A stretch of DNA of 64,000 nt from Betaproteobacteria bacterium. GTDB taxonomy: Bacteria; Pseudomonadota; Gammaproteobacteria; Burkholderiales; SG8-39. Positions 51,031 through 59,779 of this stretch are shown here, piece by piece. The first letter of the stretch is position 1. Every line of letters begins with the position of its first letter. The stretch is from contig SCTY01000058.1 of the NCBI GenBank assembly GCA_004297625.1, positions 91,110-155,109 on the forward strand, written 5' to 3'. The translations under genes and the position numbers were made by a program. The notes beneath the pieces were generated by a model. The model saw only the letters and a program-made list of their open reading frames with translations, made no database searches and was not told where the DNA came from.

Positions 51031-52743
51031 ATGTTCACTCGCCGCTGGTCGACGTCGGAGCGCAAGCACGAGGTGCTTGTCGAGCGCGACGTGAAAGTGC
51101 GCATGCCCGACGGCACGGCGCTCGACGGAAATATCTATCGCCCGGCCTCGCCGGGACGCTTTCCGGTGATTCTCGGCGCGCATCCGTACAACAAGGATCT
51201 GCAGTCGCCGCCGCTGCGGCCGGTCGGCTTCACGCCGATGCGCGGCTACATGGAAAGCGGCGACTCCGCGTTCTTCGCGCGCCGCGGCTACGTGCACGCG
51301 GTGTTCAACGTCCGCGGCACCGGGAAGTCCGAAGGCTTCTATCAGCTCGGCGGGCCGCTCGAGGTGCAGGACATCTGCCATCTGGTCGGCTGGCTCGCCG
51401 GCCAGAGCTGGTCGAGCGGCCAGGTCGGCATGTTCGGCGTGTCCTATTTCGCCCGGCTCGCGAAGGCGGTGGCCGCGGCGGGGCCGGACGCGCTGAAGGC
51501 GGTATTCGCGCCGTTCGCCGGCACCGACGACTACCGGCACCGGTGGTATCACGGCGGCATCCTGGCGCACGGCTTCCTCGCCCATTGGCGCAACAGCGCG
51601 CACCAGCCGAGATATCGCAGCCTCTACAAGGAAGCGCACGGCGAAGAGCGCTACCGGCAGGCGATCGCGGCGGTGATGCGCGACGAGGAGATCATGGCGC
51701 AGCCGCCGCTGCGCGAGGCGCTGCAGAATCCCGACGCCGGAACCAACGCGGTGATCGTCGACGTGCTGCTGCACCCGTTCGACGGGCCTTTCTGGCACGA
51801 GCGCAGCGCCAAGGACGAAAGCGCGAAGATTCCCGGCTACCTCGGCGGCTGCTGGGGCATCTACGGCCTGCATCTGCCGGGCGCGTTCTCGGCGTGGAAG
51901 GACTGGAAAGGGCCGAAGAAGATGGTGATCGGCCCGCCCGTGTATCTCGATCGCCCGGTGTACCAGTACCAGGAGGAAGCGCTGCGCTGGTTCGACCATT
52001 GGCTCAAGGGCAACGACACCGGCATCATGGACGAGCCGCCGGTGCGCTGCTTCATTCCCGGCACCGGCGAATGGAAAGCGCTCGAGGACTGGCCGCCGCC
52101 GCAGGCGCGCTGGACGAGCTTCTATCTGCACGCCGACGGGACGCTGAGCGAGCACGAGCCCTGGCCGGGTGCGGGCGCGGTGTCCTTCAACGAGTCGCCC
52201 TTCGAGCACGGCGGCGCGACGTTCACCACGCCGCCGCTCGTGGAGAACACAGAGATCCTCGGTCCCGCGGTGCTCACCTTGCAGCTTTCTACCAGCGACA
52301 CCGAGGCGCTTGTCTTCGCCACCGTGCTTGCCATCGACTGCGAAGGCAAGGAACAGGAGCTGACGCGCGGTTGGCTGCGCGCCTCGCAGCGCCGTGTGCG
52401 CGAGAAAAGCGACCCGTGGGAGCCGGTCCTCGCCCATGAAGCCCGCGAGCCGCTCGAGCCGGGCAAGGTCTACGAGCTGCGCATTCCCATCGTCCCGACC
52501 GCGCGATTATTCCGGGCCGGCGAGCGCATCGCCGTGCGCATCAAGGGCGCGGACGACGAGCCGGCGCATACCTCGCTGCAGGCGGTCGCGCGCAACCATT
52601 TGCGGCGCCTGCGGCCCGCGAGAATCACCCTCCACTGCGACGAATCGCGCCCCTCGCGCATCGATCTCCCGGTGACGCGCGGCAACATCGTCGGCACCTT
52701 CTTCTCCGGCGGGGATATCAGCTCGTTCGGCCTGTCCCGGTAG
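51031..52743 (+). CDS. CocE/NonD-family X-Pro-dipeptidyl-peptidase-fold hydrolase
   Basis: A 570-residue S15-type hydrolase. The nucleophile Ser is in GMFGVSYFARL (about 145), and the C-terminal jelly-roll domain runs from about 370 (ILGPAVLTLQLSTSD). The catalytic His normally seen in a GPWxH motif is not found: here it reads VIGPPVYLDRPVYQYQ, then LRWFDHWLKGND. Either the His is elsewhere or the protein belongs to a reduced subgroup. The start with AGGAG is at 51031, 16 codons into the open frame. No signal peptide is seen. Confidence 0.88.
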   Translation: MFTRRWSTSERKHEVLVERDVKVRMPDGTALDGNIYRPASPGRFPVILGAHPYNKDLQSPPLRPVGFTPMRGYMESGDSAFFARRGYVHAVFNVRGTGKSEGFYQLGGPLEVQDICHLVGWLAGQSWSSGQVGMFGVSYFARLAKAVAAAGPDALKAVFAPFAGTDDYRHRWYHGGILAHGFLAHWRNSAHQPRYRSLYKEAHGEERYRQAIAAVMRDEEIMAQPPLREALQNPDAGTNAVIVDVLLHPFDGPFWHERSAKDESAKIPGYLGGCWGIYGLHLPGAFSAWKDWKGPKKMVIGPPVYLDRPVYQYQEEALRWFDHWLKGNDTGIMDEPPVRCFIPGTGEWKALEDWPPPQARWTSFYLHADGTLSEHEPWPGAGAVSFNESPFEHGGATFTTPPLVENTEILGPAVLTLQLSTSDTEALVFATVLAIDCEGKEQELTRGWLRASQRRVREKSDPWEPVLAHEAREPLEPGKVYELRIPIVPTARLFRAGERIAVRIKGADDEPAHTSLQAVARNHLRRLRPARITLHCDESRPSRIDLPVTRGNIVGTFFSGGDISSFGLSR

Positions 52744-52767
52744 CCTTCGGTGTAGGGCAATTAAGGA

Positions 52768-52796
52768 TTGAACCCGCCCCAAGGCGAGCCTAGAAT
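52768..52796 (+). promoter_or_regulatory. Sigma70-type promoter of the chr cassette
   Basis: TTGAAC (52768-52773), a 17-bp spacer and TAGAAT (52791-52796): a good housekeeping promoter about 100 bp before chrB. The 152-bp gap holds no gene. Confidence 0.45.
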
Positions 52797-52895
52797 CGTC
52801 GGGTCGGGGTAAGCAGACTCCCGGCATTCCCAAGACGGTCATCCGTCCAAGTTCTGCCTGTCGCGTTTTGGCGAGGGCTAATTTTGGAGGTGACC

Positions 52896-53693
52896 GTGAC
52901 TCGTTTTTCGATATCTGTTTCCCAGCTTCGGTCGCAGTTGTCCGCCGGCGCTACGCCGATCGTCATCGACGTGCGGCCGCGGCCGGCGTTTCTCGAGGCC
53001 GACACCATGATCTGCGGCGTGCTGCGCCGTGAGCCGAAAGAGGCCCACGCCTGGGCGAAGTCGCTGCCTGGCGCGAGCTCGGTGGTGCTCTATTGCGCGC
53101 ACGGACGCGAGGCGAGCCAGGAAGCCGCTGCGACCTTAAACGCAGCCGGCCTCTCGGCGCGCTATCTCGAAGGCGGCCTGGAAGCATGGAAGGCCGGCGG
53201 CGGCGCGCTCGATCACAAGCCGCGCGGCGCCTCGACGCGATGGGTGACGCGCGAGCGGCCGAAGATCGACCGCATTGCCTGTCCGTGGCTGGTTGCCCGC
53301 TTCGTCGACCCCGGCGCCGAATTTCTTTACGTGCCGCCGAAGGAGGTCCTTGGCGTGGCGAAGCGCAAGGACGCCGTGCCTTACGACGTTCCGGACGTTC
53401 ATTTCTCGCACGATGGCGAGCTCTGCAGCTTTGACGCGTTCATCAGGCATTTCCGGCTGACCGACCCGGCCCTCAAGGAGCTCGCCGTGATCGTGCGCGG
53501 CGCGGACACCGCCCGGCTCGCGCTCGCGCCCCAGGCCGCGGGCCTCGCCGCCATTTCGCTCGGCCTCTCGCGCAACTTCTCCGACGACCACGAAATGCTA
53601 CGGCACGGCATGGTGACGTACGACGCGCTCTATACCTGGTGCAGGGAAGGGAAGGAGGAGGTGCACACGTGGAATCCCCAAGCCTACCGTTGA
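52896..53693 (+). CDS. chrB: Rhodanese-ChrB fusion, chromate-resistance regulator-like
   Basis: A 265-residue protein. Residues about 7-100 form a rhodanese domain with the active Cys67 (LYCAHGREAS); from about 110 a ChrB C-terminal domain follows (RWVTRERPKIDRIACPWLVARFVDP, then the segment HFSHDGELCSFDAFIRHF). ChrB in other bacteria senses chromate or sulfate and controls chrA. The GTG at 52896 is preferred, 5 bp after GGAGG. It overlaps the beta-propeller gene by 25 bp. Confidence 0.9.
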   Translation: MTRFSISVSQLRSQLSAGATPIVIDVRPRPAFLEADTMICGVLRREPKEAHAWAKSLPGASSVVLYCAHGREASQEAAATLNAAGLSARYLEGGLEAWKAGGGALDHKPRGASTRWVTRERPKIDRIACPWLVARFVDPGAEFLYVPPKEVLGVAKRKDAVPYDVPDVHFSHDGELCSFDAFIRHFRLTDPALKELAVIVRGADTARLALAPQAAGLAAISLGLSRNFSDDHEMLRHGMVTYDALYTWCREGKEEVHTWNPQAYR

Positions 53694-54658
53694 GCGCGGC
53701 TCTCTTCTTGATGCTCGGCGCTGCCGCCCGGTTTGGCAGCGCCGCGGGCCTGGAGCTTGCCGCGACGATTCCGATGCCCGCCGTCAAGGGTCGCATCGAT
53801 CATCTCGCGGCCGACGTCCAGGGGCGCAGGCTCTTTGTCGCCGCACTCGGGAACAACACGGTCGAGGTGCTCGATGTTGAGCGCAACCGGCACGTTAAAA
53901 GCCTCGCGGGCTTCAACGAACCGCAAGGCGTGCTTTATGTTCCGCAAACCAATCGCCTGTACGTCGCGAACGGGAACGGCGGCCGGGTCGACATTCTCAA
54001 TGCGGCGTCGCTCTTGCCGATAAAGCGAATCGAAGAGCTCGACGACGCGGACAACGTGCGCTATGACGCGGCACGCCATACGGTGATCGTCGGCTACGGC
54101 AAGGGCGCGCTGCGCATTCTGCAGGCGGGCAGCGGAGAGTCTGCCGGAGACGTCCGCCTGGAAGGCCATCCGGAAGCGTTCCAGCTCGAGCGCAAGGGGC
54201 CGCGCGTACTCATCAATGTGCCGGATGCGCGCCAGATCGCCGTGGTGGACCGGGGAAAGCAGATCACCGTAGCCGCGTGGAACGTGCCGGCGGCCCGCAA
54301 TTTTCCGATGGCGCTCGACGAGGAAGGAAGACGCCTCTTCGTCGGGGCGCGCTCTCCGGCTGTAATGCTGGTCTACGACGCGGATTCCGGGAAAGTCGTG
54401 GCCAAGGCGAAGATCGGCGCCGATACGGACGACCTTTTCTTCGATGCGGTCCGTAAGCGGATATACGTGATATGCGGCGCGGGCCGGCTGGACGTCTTCC
54501 GCCAGGAATCGCCTGACCGGTACATCAAAGAAGATTCCGTGAAAACCGCGCCGCGCGCGCGCACCGGGCTCTTCGTGCCCGAAGACGAGAAGCTCTATGT
54601 CGCGGCGCCGGCCGCCGGTTCGTCGCCTGCGCGCGTGCTCGTCTATCGAGTGAGGTGA
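53669..54658 (+). CDS. Secreted YncE-like beta-propeller protein
   Basis: A 329-residue protein with a signal peptide (about 1-22, ending GSAA) and repeats with the DVxGRRLFVAALGNNTVEVLD pattern typical of YncE/NHL-like propellers (DVQGRRLFVAALGNNTVEVL, then LYVANGNGGRVDIL, KRIYVICGAGRLDVF). Such proteins bind ligands or metals in the periplasm. It lies between chrB and chrA, which is unusual; a link to chromate is only positional. GGAGGAGG precedes the GTG start. Confidence 0.85.
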   Translation: MESPSLPLSAALFLMLGAAARFGSAAGLELAATIPMPAVKGRIDHLAADVQGRRLFVAALGNNTVEVLDVERNRHVKSLAGFNEPQGVLYVPQTNRLYVANGNGGRVDILNAASLLPIKRIEELDDADNVRYDAARHTVIVGYGKGALRILQAGSGESAGDVRLEGHPEAFQLERKGPRVLINVPDARQIAVVDRGKQITVAAWNVPAARNFPMALDEEGRRLFVGARSPAVMLVYDADSGKVVAKAKIGADTDDLFFDAVRKRIYVICGAGRLDVFRQESPDRYIKEDSVKTAPRARTGLFVPEDEKLYVAAPAAGSSPARVLVYRVR

Positions 54659-54662
54659 GCGC

Positions 54663-55841
54663 GTGAATGCACCGGCTTACTCGCTGTCGCAGATGGTCAG
54701 GTACATGGCGAAGCTCGGCGCCATCGGGTTCGGCGGCCCGGTCGCACTGGTCGGCTACATGCATCGCGACCTCGTCGAGCAGCGCAAATGGATCTCGGAA
54801 TCCGACTACAAGGAAGGACTCACGCTCTCGCAATTGATGCCCGGCCCGCTGGCAGCGCAGCTGGGCATCTACCTGGGATATGTGCATTACGGAATACCGG
54901 GCGCGACGCTGGCCGGCCTCGCTTTCGTGCTGCCGTCTTTCGTCATGGTCGTCGCACTCGGCGCCGCCTACATCGCTTACGGCGGCCTGCCGTGGATGCA
55001 GGCGGTGTTCTACGGAGTCGGCGCCGCGGTGACCGGGATCATTGCCGTCAGCGCCTGGAAGCTGACGAAGAAGAGCATCGGCAAGGACAAGCTGTTGTGG
55101 GTGATCTACGCCGCGGCCGCGGGAGTGACCATCGTCACCGAATCGGAGATCGTCTGGATATTCCTGGTTTCCGGCGCGCTGGTCTGGCTGGTGAGGGCAC
55201 CGCCGAAGAACTGGTTTCCGAAGGGCGGCAACGCGGCCATCGTCGGCCTGGCGGGCGTGGGCGATCATTTGTCCAGCGCCTGCGGAATTGGGGCGACGCT
55301 CGACTGGTCGGTGCTCGCGCAAATCGGCGCTTTCTTCGCGGAGGCCGGCGCGTTCGTGTTCGGCAGCGGGCTCGCGATCGTCCCGTTCCTCTATGGAGGC
55401 GTGGTCAACGGCCATCACTGGCTGACCGAGCGGCAGTTCGTCGACGCCGTGGCCGTCGCGATGATTACGCCGGGGCCCGTGGTCATCACGGTGGGATTCA
55501 TCGGCTACCTCGTGGCCGGTTTTGCCGGCGCGGCGGTCGCGGCGCTGGCGACTTTCCTGCCGTGCTACCTCTTCACGATCATCCCGGCGCCGTATTTCCG
55601 CAGGCACGGCAAGAAACCGGCGATCGTCGCCTTCGTCGACGGCTGCACGGCTGCAGCCATCGGCACGATCGCCGGCGCGGTCGTGGTGCTCGGCAAACGC
55701 TCGATCGTCGACGCGCCGACGGCGCTTGTCATGGTGCTGACCGTCTTGCTGCTGTGGAAGGTCAGGAAAATTCCCGAACCCGCCATCGTGGCGCTCGCCG
55801 CGCTGGTCGGGCTCTTGGTCTATCCCTTGGCAAGGGGCTGA
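54663..55841 (+). CDS. chrA: Chromate transporter ChrA, long-chain type
   Basis: A 392-residue membrane protein with two CHR domains. The first carries IGFGGPVALVGYMHRDLVE (residues 17-35) and LTLSQLMPGPLAAQLGIYLG; the second carries AGAFVFGSGLAIVPFLYGGV and AVAMITPGPVVITVGFIG. About ten to twelve helices. It exports chromate. Starts GTG. Its stop is 1 bp from that of the convergent transglycosylase. Confidence 0.93.
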   Translation: MNAPAYSLSQMVRYMAKLGAIGFGGPVALVGYMHRDLVEQRKWISESDYKEGLTLSQLMPGPLAAQLGIYLGYVHYGIPGATLAGLAFVLPSFVMVVALGAAYIAYGGLPWMQAVFYGVGAAVTGIIAVSAWKLTKKSIGKDKLLWVIYAAAAGVTIVTESEIVWIFLVSGALVWLVRAPPKNWFPKGGNAAIVGLAGVGDHLSSACGIGATLDWSVLAQIGAFFAEAGAFVFGSGLAIVPFLYGGVVNGHHWLTERQFVDAVAVAMITPGPVVITVGFIGYLVAGFAGAAVAALATFLPCYLFTIIPAPYFRRHGKKPAIVAFVDGCTAAAIGTIAGAVVVLGKRSIVDAPTALVMVLTVLLLWKVRKIPEPAIVALAALVGLLVYPLARG

Positions 55842-55842
55842 A

Positions 55843-57627
55843 TCACTGCGAAGCCGCAGCCGTAGTCACAGCACAGGTGCTCAGATCGGCGCGCCCGCCC
55901 GACGCGATGCCCTCGTAAAGCGTCCAGAGCTTGTCGTCGACGCGTGCTTCGCGCGGGTGGCGGCGGGCTTTGTTGAAGCGGCCGACGGCGCGCGGGCCGG
56001 CGTTGTAGACCGCATAGGTGGCGCGCGGGATGTGCTTTAGGTCGCCGGTGCGCTCGGCATAGGGCATCGCGTAGTCCTTCATGTAGCGCAGCAGGATCTG
56101 CGCGCCGGCGCGGGTGTTGTAGGCCGTGTTCCAGCGCAGCCGCTCGACATCGTAGAAGCCGCGCCAGACGCGCTGGTTGATCTGCATGATGCCGACGCTG
56201 CCGACCGCCGAGCGCAGGTAGCTCACCTTGCCGCCGCGAAGCACGTACTGGCGCCAGCAGCTTTCGATGAGGGCGGTCGTCGGCACCAGGTTGCGATAGA
56301 TCTCGTCGTAGGGCGCGGCGAGATCGGCGCGCTGCAATGCGGTCGCCGAGGTTTTTTTCAGCAGCTCGCCGATCCGCTCTTCATAGGCGTCGAGCTCGTC
56401 GCGCGCGGGCACCCAGCGATCCAGCGACTGAACCGCGGCGTACGCGCTGGTGACGAAGAAGTCCAGCCAGCTTCTCGGCGCAGGTGCGGGCTCTGGCTCG
56501 GGAATGTCTTCCACATCGAACAAGCGGCGCAACTGCGGGTCGACCGCCCAGTCGTAGGCGAGCGGATCGCCCCGTGCGCCGGGACGCAGGCTGCGCGCCA
56601 GTTGCCGCAGGCCGTCGGCCGAGAGCGTCATGCCGAGGCCCGGGGCAGCCTGATCGAGCGCCATCAACGCATCGCCGGCATCGAGGAAAAGCGTGTAACG
56701 CGCATCGGCGAGAATCGCGCGCAGCTCGCTCCAGGCGTCGATGAAGAGCGCACGCACCGGATCGCCGCCCGCGGGCGCTTCGCCCGCCAGGATCGCGACC
56801 AGCTGATAGCGGCTCTCGAGCAGCAGCGTGAAAAGCCGCTTGCGGAGCGCGTTGTCCGGACTGTCGAGCGCGACCTGCTTGATGCTATAGGCGAGAAAGG
56901 CGTCCCAGGGTTGCAGCGCCTTGTCGAGCGCTTCGAGCTCGGCCTCCGTGAGCGGCGCAGCGGCCGCTGCCGGCGCTGGCGGCGCGGTGAGCCAGGCATC
57001 GGGAAAGTCCATGGCGATCGGCACGACGACGTCGTTCGGCTCGACGCGCGGATCGAGCACCTGCAGCTGCCTCAGCGCGAGCTCGAGCGCGGCGCCGTGC
57101 TCCGGCGGAGCGGCGCTGCGCACGATCGAGAGCAGCATCGCGCGGGAGGCGCCGACGTCATAGCTGAAGCGCTCCAGGCGCGGATGCAGATAGCGTTTGC
57201 TCAGCTCCCAGATGAAGCCGAATGTCGACTCCCCGTTCTCGTCGGTGAGCTTGGAGTCGACGATGCGCAAGCGCAAGCGCCCGGCCTTGTCGAGGTGCGG
57301 CGCGAGCGTGAATTGCACCGAGCCGCGCCACACGGCGGCATTCCGGCAATTGCCGAACAAATCCACGCCAAGCGCCGCCGAACCGGGGCCGACGAGGCGC
57401 AACTGCCCGTCGACCGCGTCGAGCTTCGGCGTCTCGAGGTTGAGATAGCGGCACGGGCCTTCCCGGTAGATGACGTTCGGCCGGGTGGGCGAAGCAGCAA
57501 GCTGCGCGCTGAGCGCCTGGCGGAGGGGCTCGAAAGGCACCCGCAGGGGAATTTCGACACGGCCGGCCAGTGCGCCGGGCGCGCACAGGATGAGACAGCA
57601 GAGCGTGGCGAGCCGAATGAGGGTCAT
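55843..57627 (-). CDS. Periplasmic lytic transglycosylase with SLT domain
   Basis: A 594-residue exported protein. The signal peptide is about 1-21 (LCAPGALA). A long unannotated N-domain runs to about 440, then the SLT goose-type lysozyme domain has catalytic Glu455 (ALIESCWRQYV), SVGIMQINQRVW and TYAVYNAGPRAVGRF. The N-domain with an Ala/Pro-rich linker near 225 is unfamiliar to me. It cleaves peptidoglycan. It is a single gene with a 333-bp upstream gap. Confidence 0.92.
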   Translation of the reverse strand: MTLIRLATLCCLILCAPGALAGRVEIPLRVPFEPLRQALSAQLAASPTRPNVIYREGPCRYLNLETPKLDAVDGQLRLVGPGSAALGVDLFGNCRNAAVWRGSVQFTLAPHLDKAGRLRLRIVDSKLTDENGESTFGFIWELSKRYLHPRLERFSYDVGASRAMLLSIVRSAAPPEHGAALELALRQLQVLDPRVEPNDVVVPIAMDFPDAWLTAPPAPAAAAAPLTEAELEALDKALQPWDAFLAYSIKQVALDSPDNALRKRLFTLLLESRYQLVAILAGEAPAGGDPVRALFIDAWSELRAILADARYTLFLDAGDALMALDQAAPGLGMTLSADGLRQLARSLRPGARGDPLAYDWAVDPQLRRLFDVEDIPEPEPAPAPRSWLDFFVTSAYAAVQSLDRWVPARDELDAYEERIGELLKKTSATALQRADLAAPYDEIYRNLVPTTALIESCWRQYVLRGGKVSYLRSAVGSVGIMQINQRVWRGFYDVERLRWNTAYNTRAGAQILLRYMKDYAMPYAERTGDLKHIPRATYAVYNAGPRAVGRFNKARRHPREARVDDKLWTLYEGIASGGRADLSTCAVTTAAASQ

Positions 57628-57960
57628 GCGTGGTACCCACTACGAATCGATTGCCGTTAATTGTCAATCTCTGCCGAAGAAGGCATGCCTGCGCCGGGCA
57701 GGGCTGGCGAAAGACGAAATTCGGATCGAATCTGGAAGGGCGGACGGACCCGGCGCGTGGGCGCGTCGTATACCGTAGGAGGAGGTTGCGGCGCTTCGGC
57801 GGCCGGGTCCAGAACTCCCACCGTACTCCCATACTCGGTGCCGTATGTCCGATGCCGAACATAACGGCCAAAATCATCGGCCTGACGACGCGGTTTGTCG
57901 GGAGATCTTTACACGACTGCACGCGCTGTCGGGCGCAGCAGACAGGGCAGGTGCCCCTTT
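57628..57960. other. 333-bp intergenic region
   Basis: No convincing gene. It holds a GGAGGAGG tract near 57779, the dyad at 57845-57862, and a weak GGGC-AGGT-GCCC hairpin with T5 at 57945-57962. It is the only plausible place for the promoter of the transglycosylase. Confidence 0.5.
57845..57862. promoter_or_regulatory. Crp-like dyad, site 1
   Basis: ATGTCCG-ATGC-CGAACAT, six of seven symmetric positions. It is a full TGTYCG-N4-CGRACA match, 218 bp upstream of the transglycosylase and 118 bp downstream of the response regulator; the target gene is unclear. Confidence 0.4.
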
Positions 57961-58327
57961 TTATGTTGCGAGCACGGTTTCGAGAAGCGCCGTATTCATC
58001 GGCTTAACGAAGTAATGGTCGCACCCCGCCGAAAGCGAACGCTCGTGATCCGCCGCCCACCCCCGACCGCTCACCACCACGATGCGCAGTCTCTCCAGGC
58101 CGGCGACGAGTCGCAGTTGTCGCGCGAGCACGCAGCCGTCGATATCGGGCAGGCCCAGGTCGAGGATCACCACATCCGGCCGAAATCCACGCGCCACGTC
58201 CAGCGCGGCATCCGTTGATGGCGAAGGCGACCTCATGACCCATGCGACGCAAGAGCCACGCAAGGGTCTCGCAAGTGTCGAGGTCGTCCTCGACCACGAG
58301 AATGCGCCTCCGGATTGCATTCGCCAT
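57961..58327 (-). pseudogene. Response-regulator receiver, frameshifted
   Basis: The first part (MANAIRRRILVVEDDLDTCE, then GHEVAFAING) ends near 58215; the second (AALDVARGFRPDVVILDLGL to VKPMNTALLETVLAT) continues in another frame. Together they make one ordinary 120-residue receiver, with Asp in ILDLGLPDIDG. Two bases seem to be missing at the junction. It may be a true frameshift or an assembly error. The ATG at 58327 begins 32 bp after the dyad at 58360. Confidence 0.8.
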
Positions 58328-58359
58328 GACGGCATTTTCGCGTCGGCGCCGTCCTCGTC

Positions 58360-58375
58360 TGTTCGTTACCGAACT
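58360..58375. promoter_or_regulatory. Crp-like dyad, site 2
   Basis: TGTTCG-TTAC-CGAACT. Its centre lies 40.5 bp upstream of the response-regulator ATG at 58327 on the minus strand; GAAAAT falls at -12 to -7 there. The plus-strand gene at 58384 starts only 8 bp away. Confidence 0.5.
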
Positions 58376-58383
58376 AAGGTGTC

Positions 58384-58617
58384 GTGGGAATCGCGATGTT
58401 CGGCGAGGGCTGCCCGACCGATGTGTCTGCCGAAGCGGTACTTCAGCGCGAAATCGCCAAATTGTCCGAGTGGCTCGAGGACCAGGGGCTCGATCTCCGG
58501 ACCAAGGATGGTCGCGGACACGGTGGCCGCGACCAGCTGTACTGGCGCTATGGTTACTTCATGGGCTTGAAGCAAGCCCTGGCGATGCTGACGAGCTGCG
58601 ACGCAACGGTGCATTGA
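58384..58617 (+). CDS. Small conserved-looking protein
   Basis: A 77-residue protein, acidic and helical: VLQREIAKLSEWLEDQGLDL, DGRGHGGRDQLYWRYGYFMG and LKQALAML. I recall similar short proteins in Burkholderiales but know no function. The GTG at 58384 or the ATG at 58396 may start it. Its 3' end overlaps the Crp-type gene by 59 bp tail to tail. Confidence 0.65.
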   Translation: MGIAMFGEGCPTDVSAEAVLQREIAKLSEWLEDQGLDLRTKDGRGHGGRDQLYWRYGYFMGLKQALAMLTSCDATVH

Positions 58618-59428
58618 GCGCGATCCTTGTATAGCAACCGCAAGCAGTCGCTTCAAGACCTTTCCGGTCGACGATCCTGATCCTGCCGTGCGTGTAGGTG
58701 ATGAGCTTGCGCCGCTGGAGAGGGCCGGCGGCCTCGTTCACCGTGGCGCGCCGCACCCCGAGCATTTCGGCCAGGAAGGCCTGCGTCAGGAAGAATTCCT
58801 CCGACCGGACCCGGTCGCTGGTCATCAGCAACCAGCGGGCAAGGCGCGCTTCGACCGCATGAAAGCAGTTGCACGCCACGATTTGTCTTGCCATGGCGAG
58901 CTTCGCGTCGGCATAGCGGTACAGCTCGCGCTGCAATGCCGGACATTGGTGGAATGTCTTGTCGAAATGCGCGGCCGTCATCCGCATGGCCGTCCCGGTT
59001 GCCTGCACCAGGGCGCGAACCGATGAAACGTCGACTCCGAGCGCGAGCGAGATTCCGACCGCGCCCTCGTAGCCGACCAGCCCGACTTCCGGGCCCTCGA
59101 TCGTCGTGACCAGGGAAATCGCACAGTCAACGGGGAAGTACACATACCGGATCGGCACACCCGGCTCTTGCAGCACCTCGCCGAATTTCAGCGTAACCGG
59201 CTCGAGGCCGGCCAGCAGGCGTTGATGCTCCGCGGGAGGCAGGGCAGCCAGCAGGCTGTTGGCCTTCGATGCCTCATGGGCAGCCTCCTGCAGCGCACGC
59301 CGCGCGGCGGGCAGCAGGATGACGTTGCTGCTCGCGTGGTCAATGATCGCGTCAATCTCGCCCGCTTCGATGGCTTGCTGTTCGGGGCCGCCCTTAGCGA
59401 GACGCAGCGGCAGGTTTTTCAGCCTCAC
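58559..59428 (-). CDS. Crp/Fnr-family regulator with N-terminal extension
   Basis: A 289-residue regulator. Residues 1-60 contain EAGEIDAIIDHASSNVILLP, a segment I know from PAS sensor proteins. The cNMP-like barrel runs from about 65 (AALPPAEHQRLL, VTLKFGEVL, PEVGLVGYEGAVG) and the winged helix from about 205 (DRVRSEEFFLTQAFLAEML). The recognition helix reads GVRRATVNEAAGPLQ: Arg as in Crp, but Ala and Glu in place of Crp Glu181 and Arg185. The last 20 residues are atypical and overlap the neighbour. It starts with GTG, 25 bp after kaiB, so it is probably in the kaiC operon. Confidence 0.9.
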   Translation of the reverse strand: MRLKNLPLRLAKGGPEQQAIEAGEIDAIIDHASSNVILLPAARRALQEAAHEASKANSLLAALPPAEHQRLLAGLEPVTLKFGEVLQEPGVPIRYVYFPVDCAISLVTTIEGPEVGLVGYEGAVGISLALGVDVSSVRALVQATGTAMRMTAAHFDKTFHQCPALQRELYRYADAKLAMARQIVACNCFHAVEARLARWLLMTSDRVRSEEFFLTQAFLAEMLGVRRATVNEAAGPLQRRKLITYTHGRIRIVDRKGLEATACGCYTRIALNAPLRRSSSASPGLASSP

Positions 59429-59452
59429 CTTTGCCTTGTGCCGCGGGGGGGC

Positions 59453-59779
59453 TCATTGGACTTTGCCCTTCAAGCCAAGCGCGAGCAGCACCTTGGCTTT
59501 GTCGCTGAGGTTGCCGACCACGTTCGCGGCCGGCAGCGGAGACAGCTTGGCGAGGCTGGGCGTGACGAGCACGCCGTCGGCGAGCGCGCGCCGCGGATGC
59601 TCGAGGACGTCGACCACCTCCAGCTTGTGGCCGTCCTTCAGGTATTCCCGGCAGATCGCCTCGAGATTGGCGATGGCCTGCACCGAGTTGGGCGCGCCGC
59701 CCACGATGTACAGCCGCAGGACGACGACCGTCGTGACCGGCGCGCCGCGTGCCCTCGGCTTGTGCTGCCGCCGGCTCAT
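59453..59779 (-). CDS. kaiB: KaiB-like protein
   Basis: A 108-residue thioredoxin-like KaiB: LRLYIVGGAPNSVQAIANLE at 21-40, LEVVDVLEHP at 53-62, VTPSLAKLSPLPAANVVGNL at 72-91. These match the conserved strand-switching fold. The N-terminal 15 residues are basic and additional. It overlaps kaiC by ATGA. A 20-codon frame begins at its own stop (59394-59456) and is probably not a gene. No kaiA is seen, as usual outside cyanobacteria. Confidence 0.88.
   Translation of the reverse strand: MSRRQHKPRARGAPVTTVVVLRLYIVGGAPNSVQAIANLEAICREYLKDGHKLEVVDVLEHPRRALADGVLVTPSLAKLSPLPAANVVGNLSDKAKVLLALGLKGKVQ

Noticed and set aside
57945..57962. GGGC-AGGT-GCCC hairpin followed by T5 as a terminator
   Set aside because: The stem is only 4-5 bp, and no plus-strand gene ends before it; too weak to call.
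57630..58007. Plus-strand frame in the gap before the response regulator
   Set aside because: No ribosome site, Arg/Cys-rich low-quality sequence, overlaps the receiver remnant.
59394..59456. A 20-codon frame beginning at the kaiB stop (ATGA)
   Set aside because: Low-complexity Ala/Pro/Lys sequence and overlaps the start of the Crp-type gene; probably chance.
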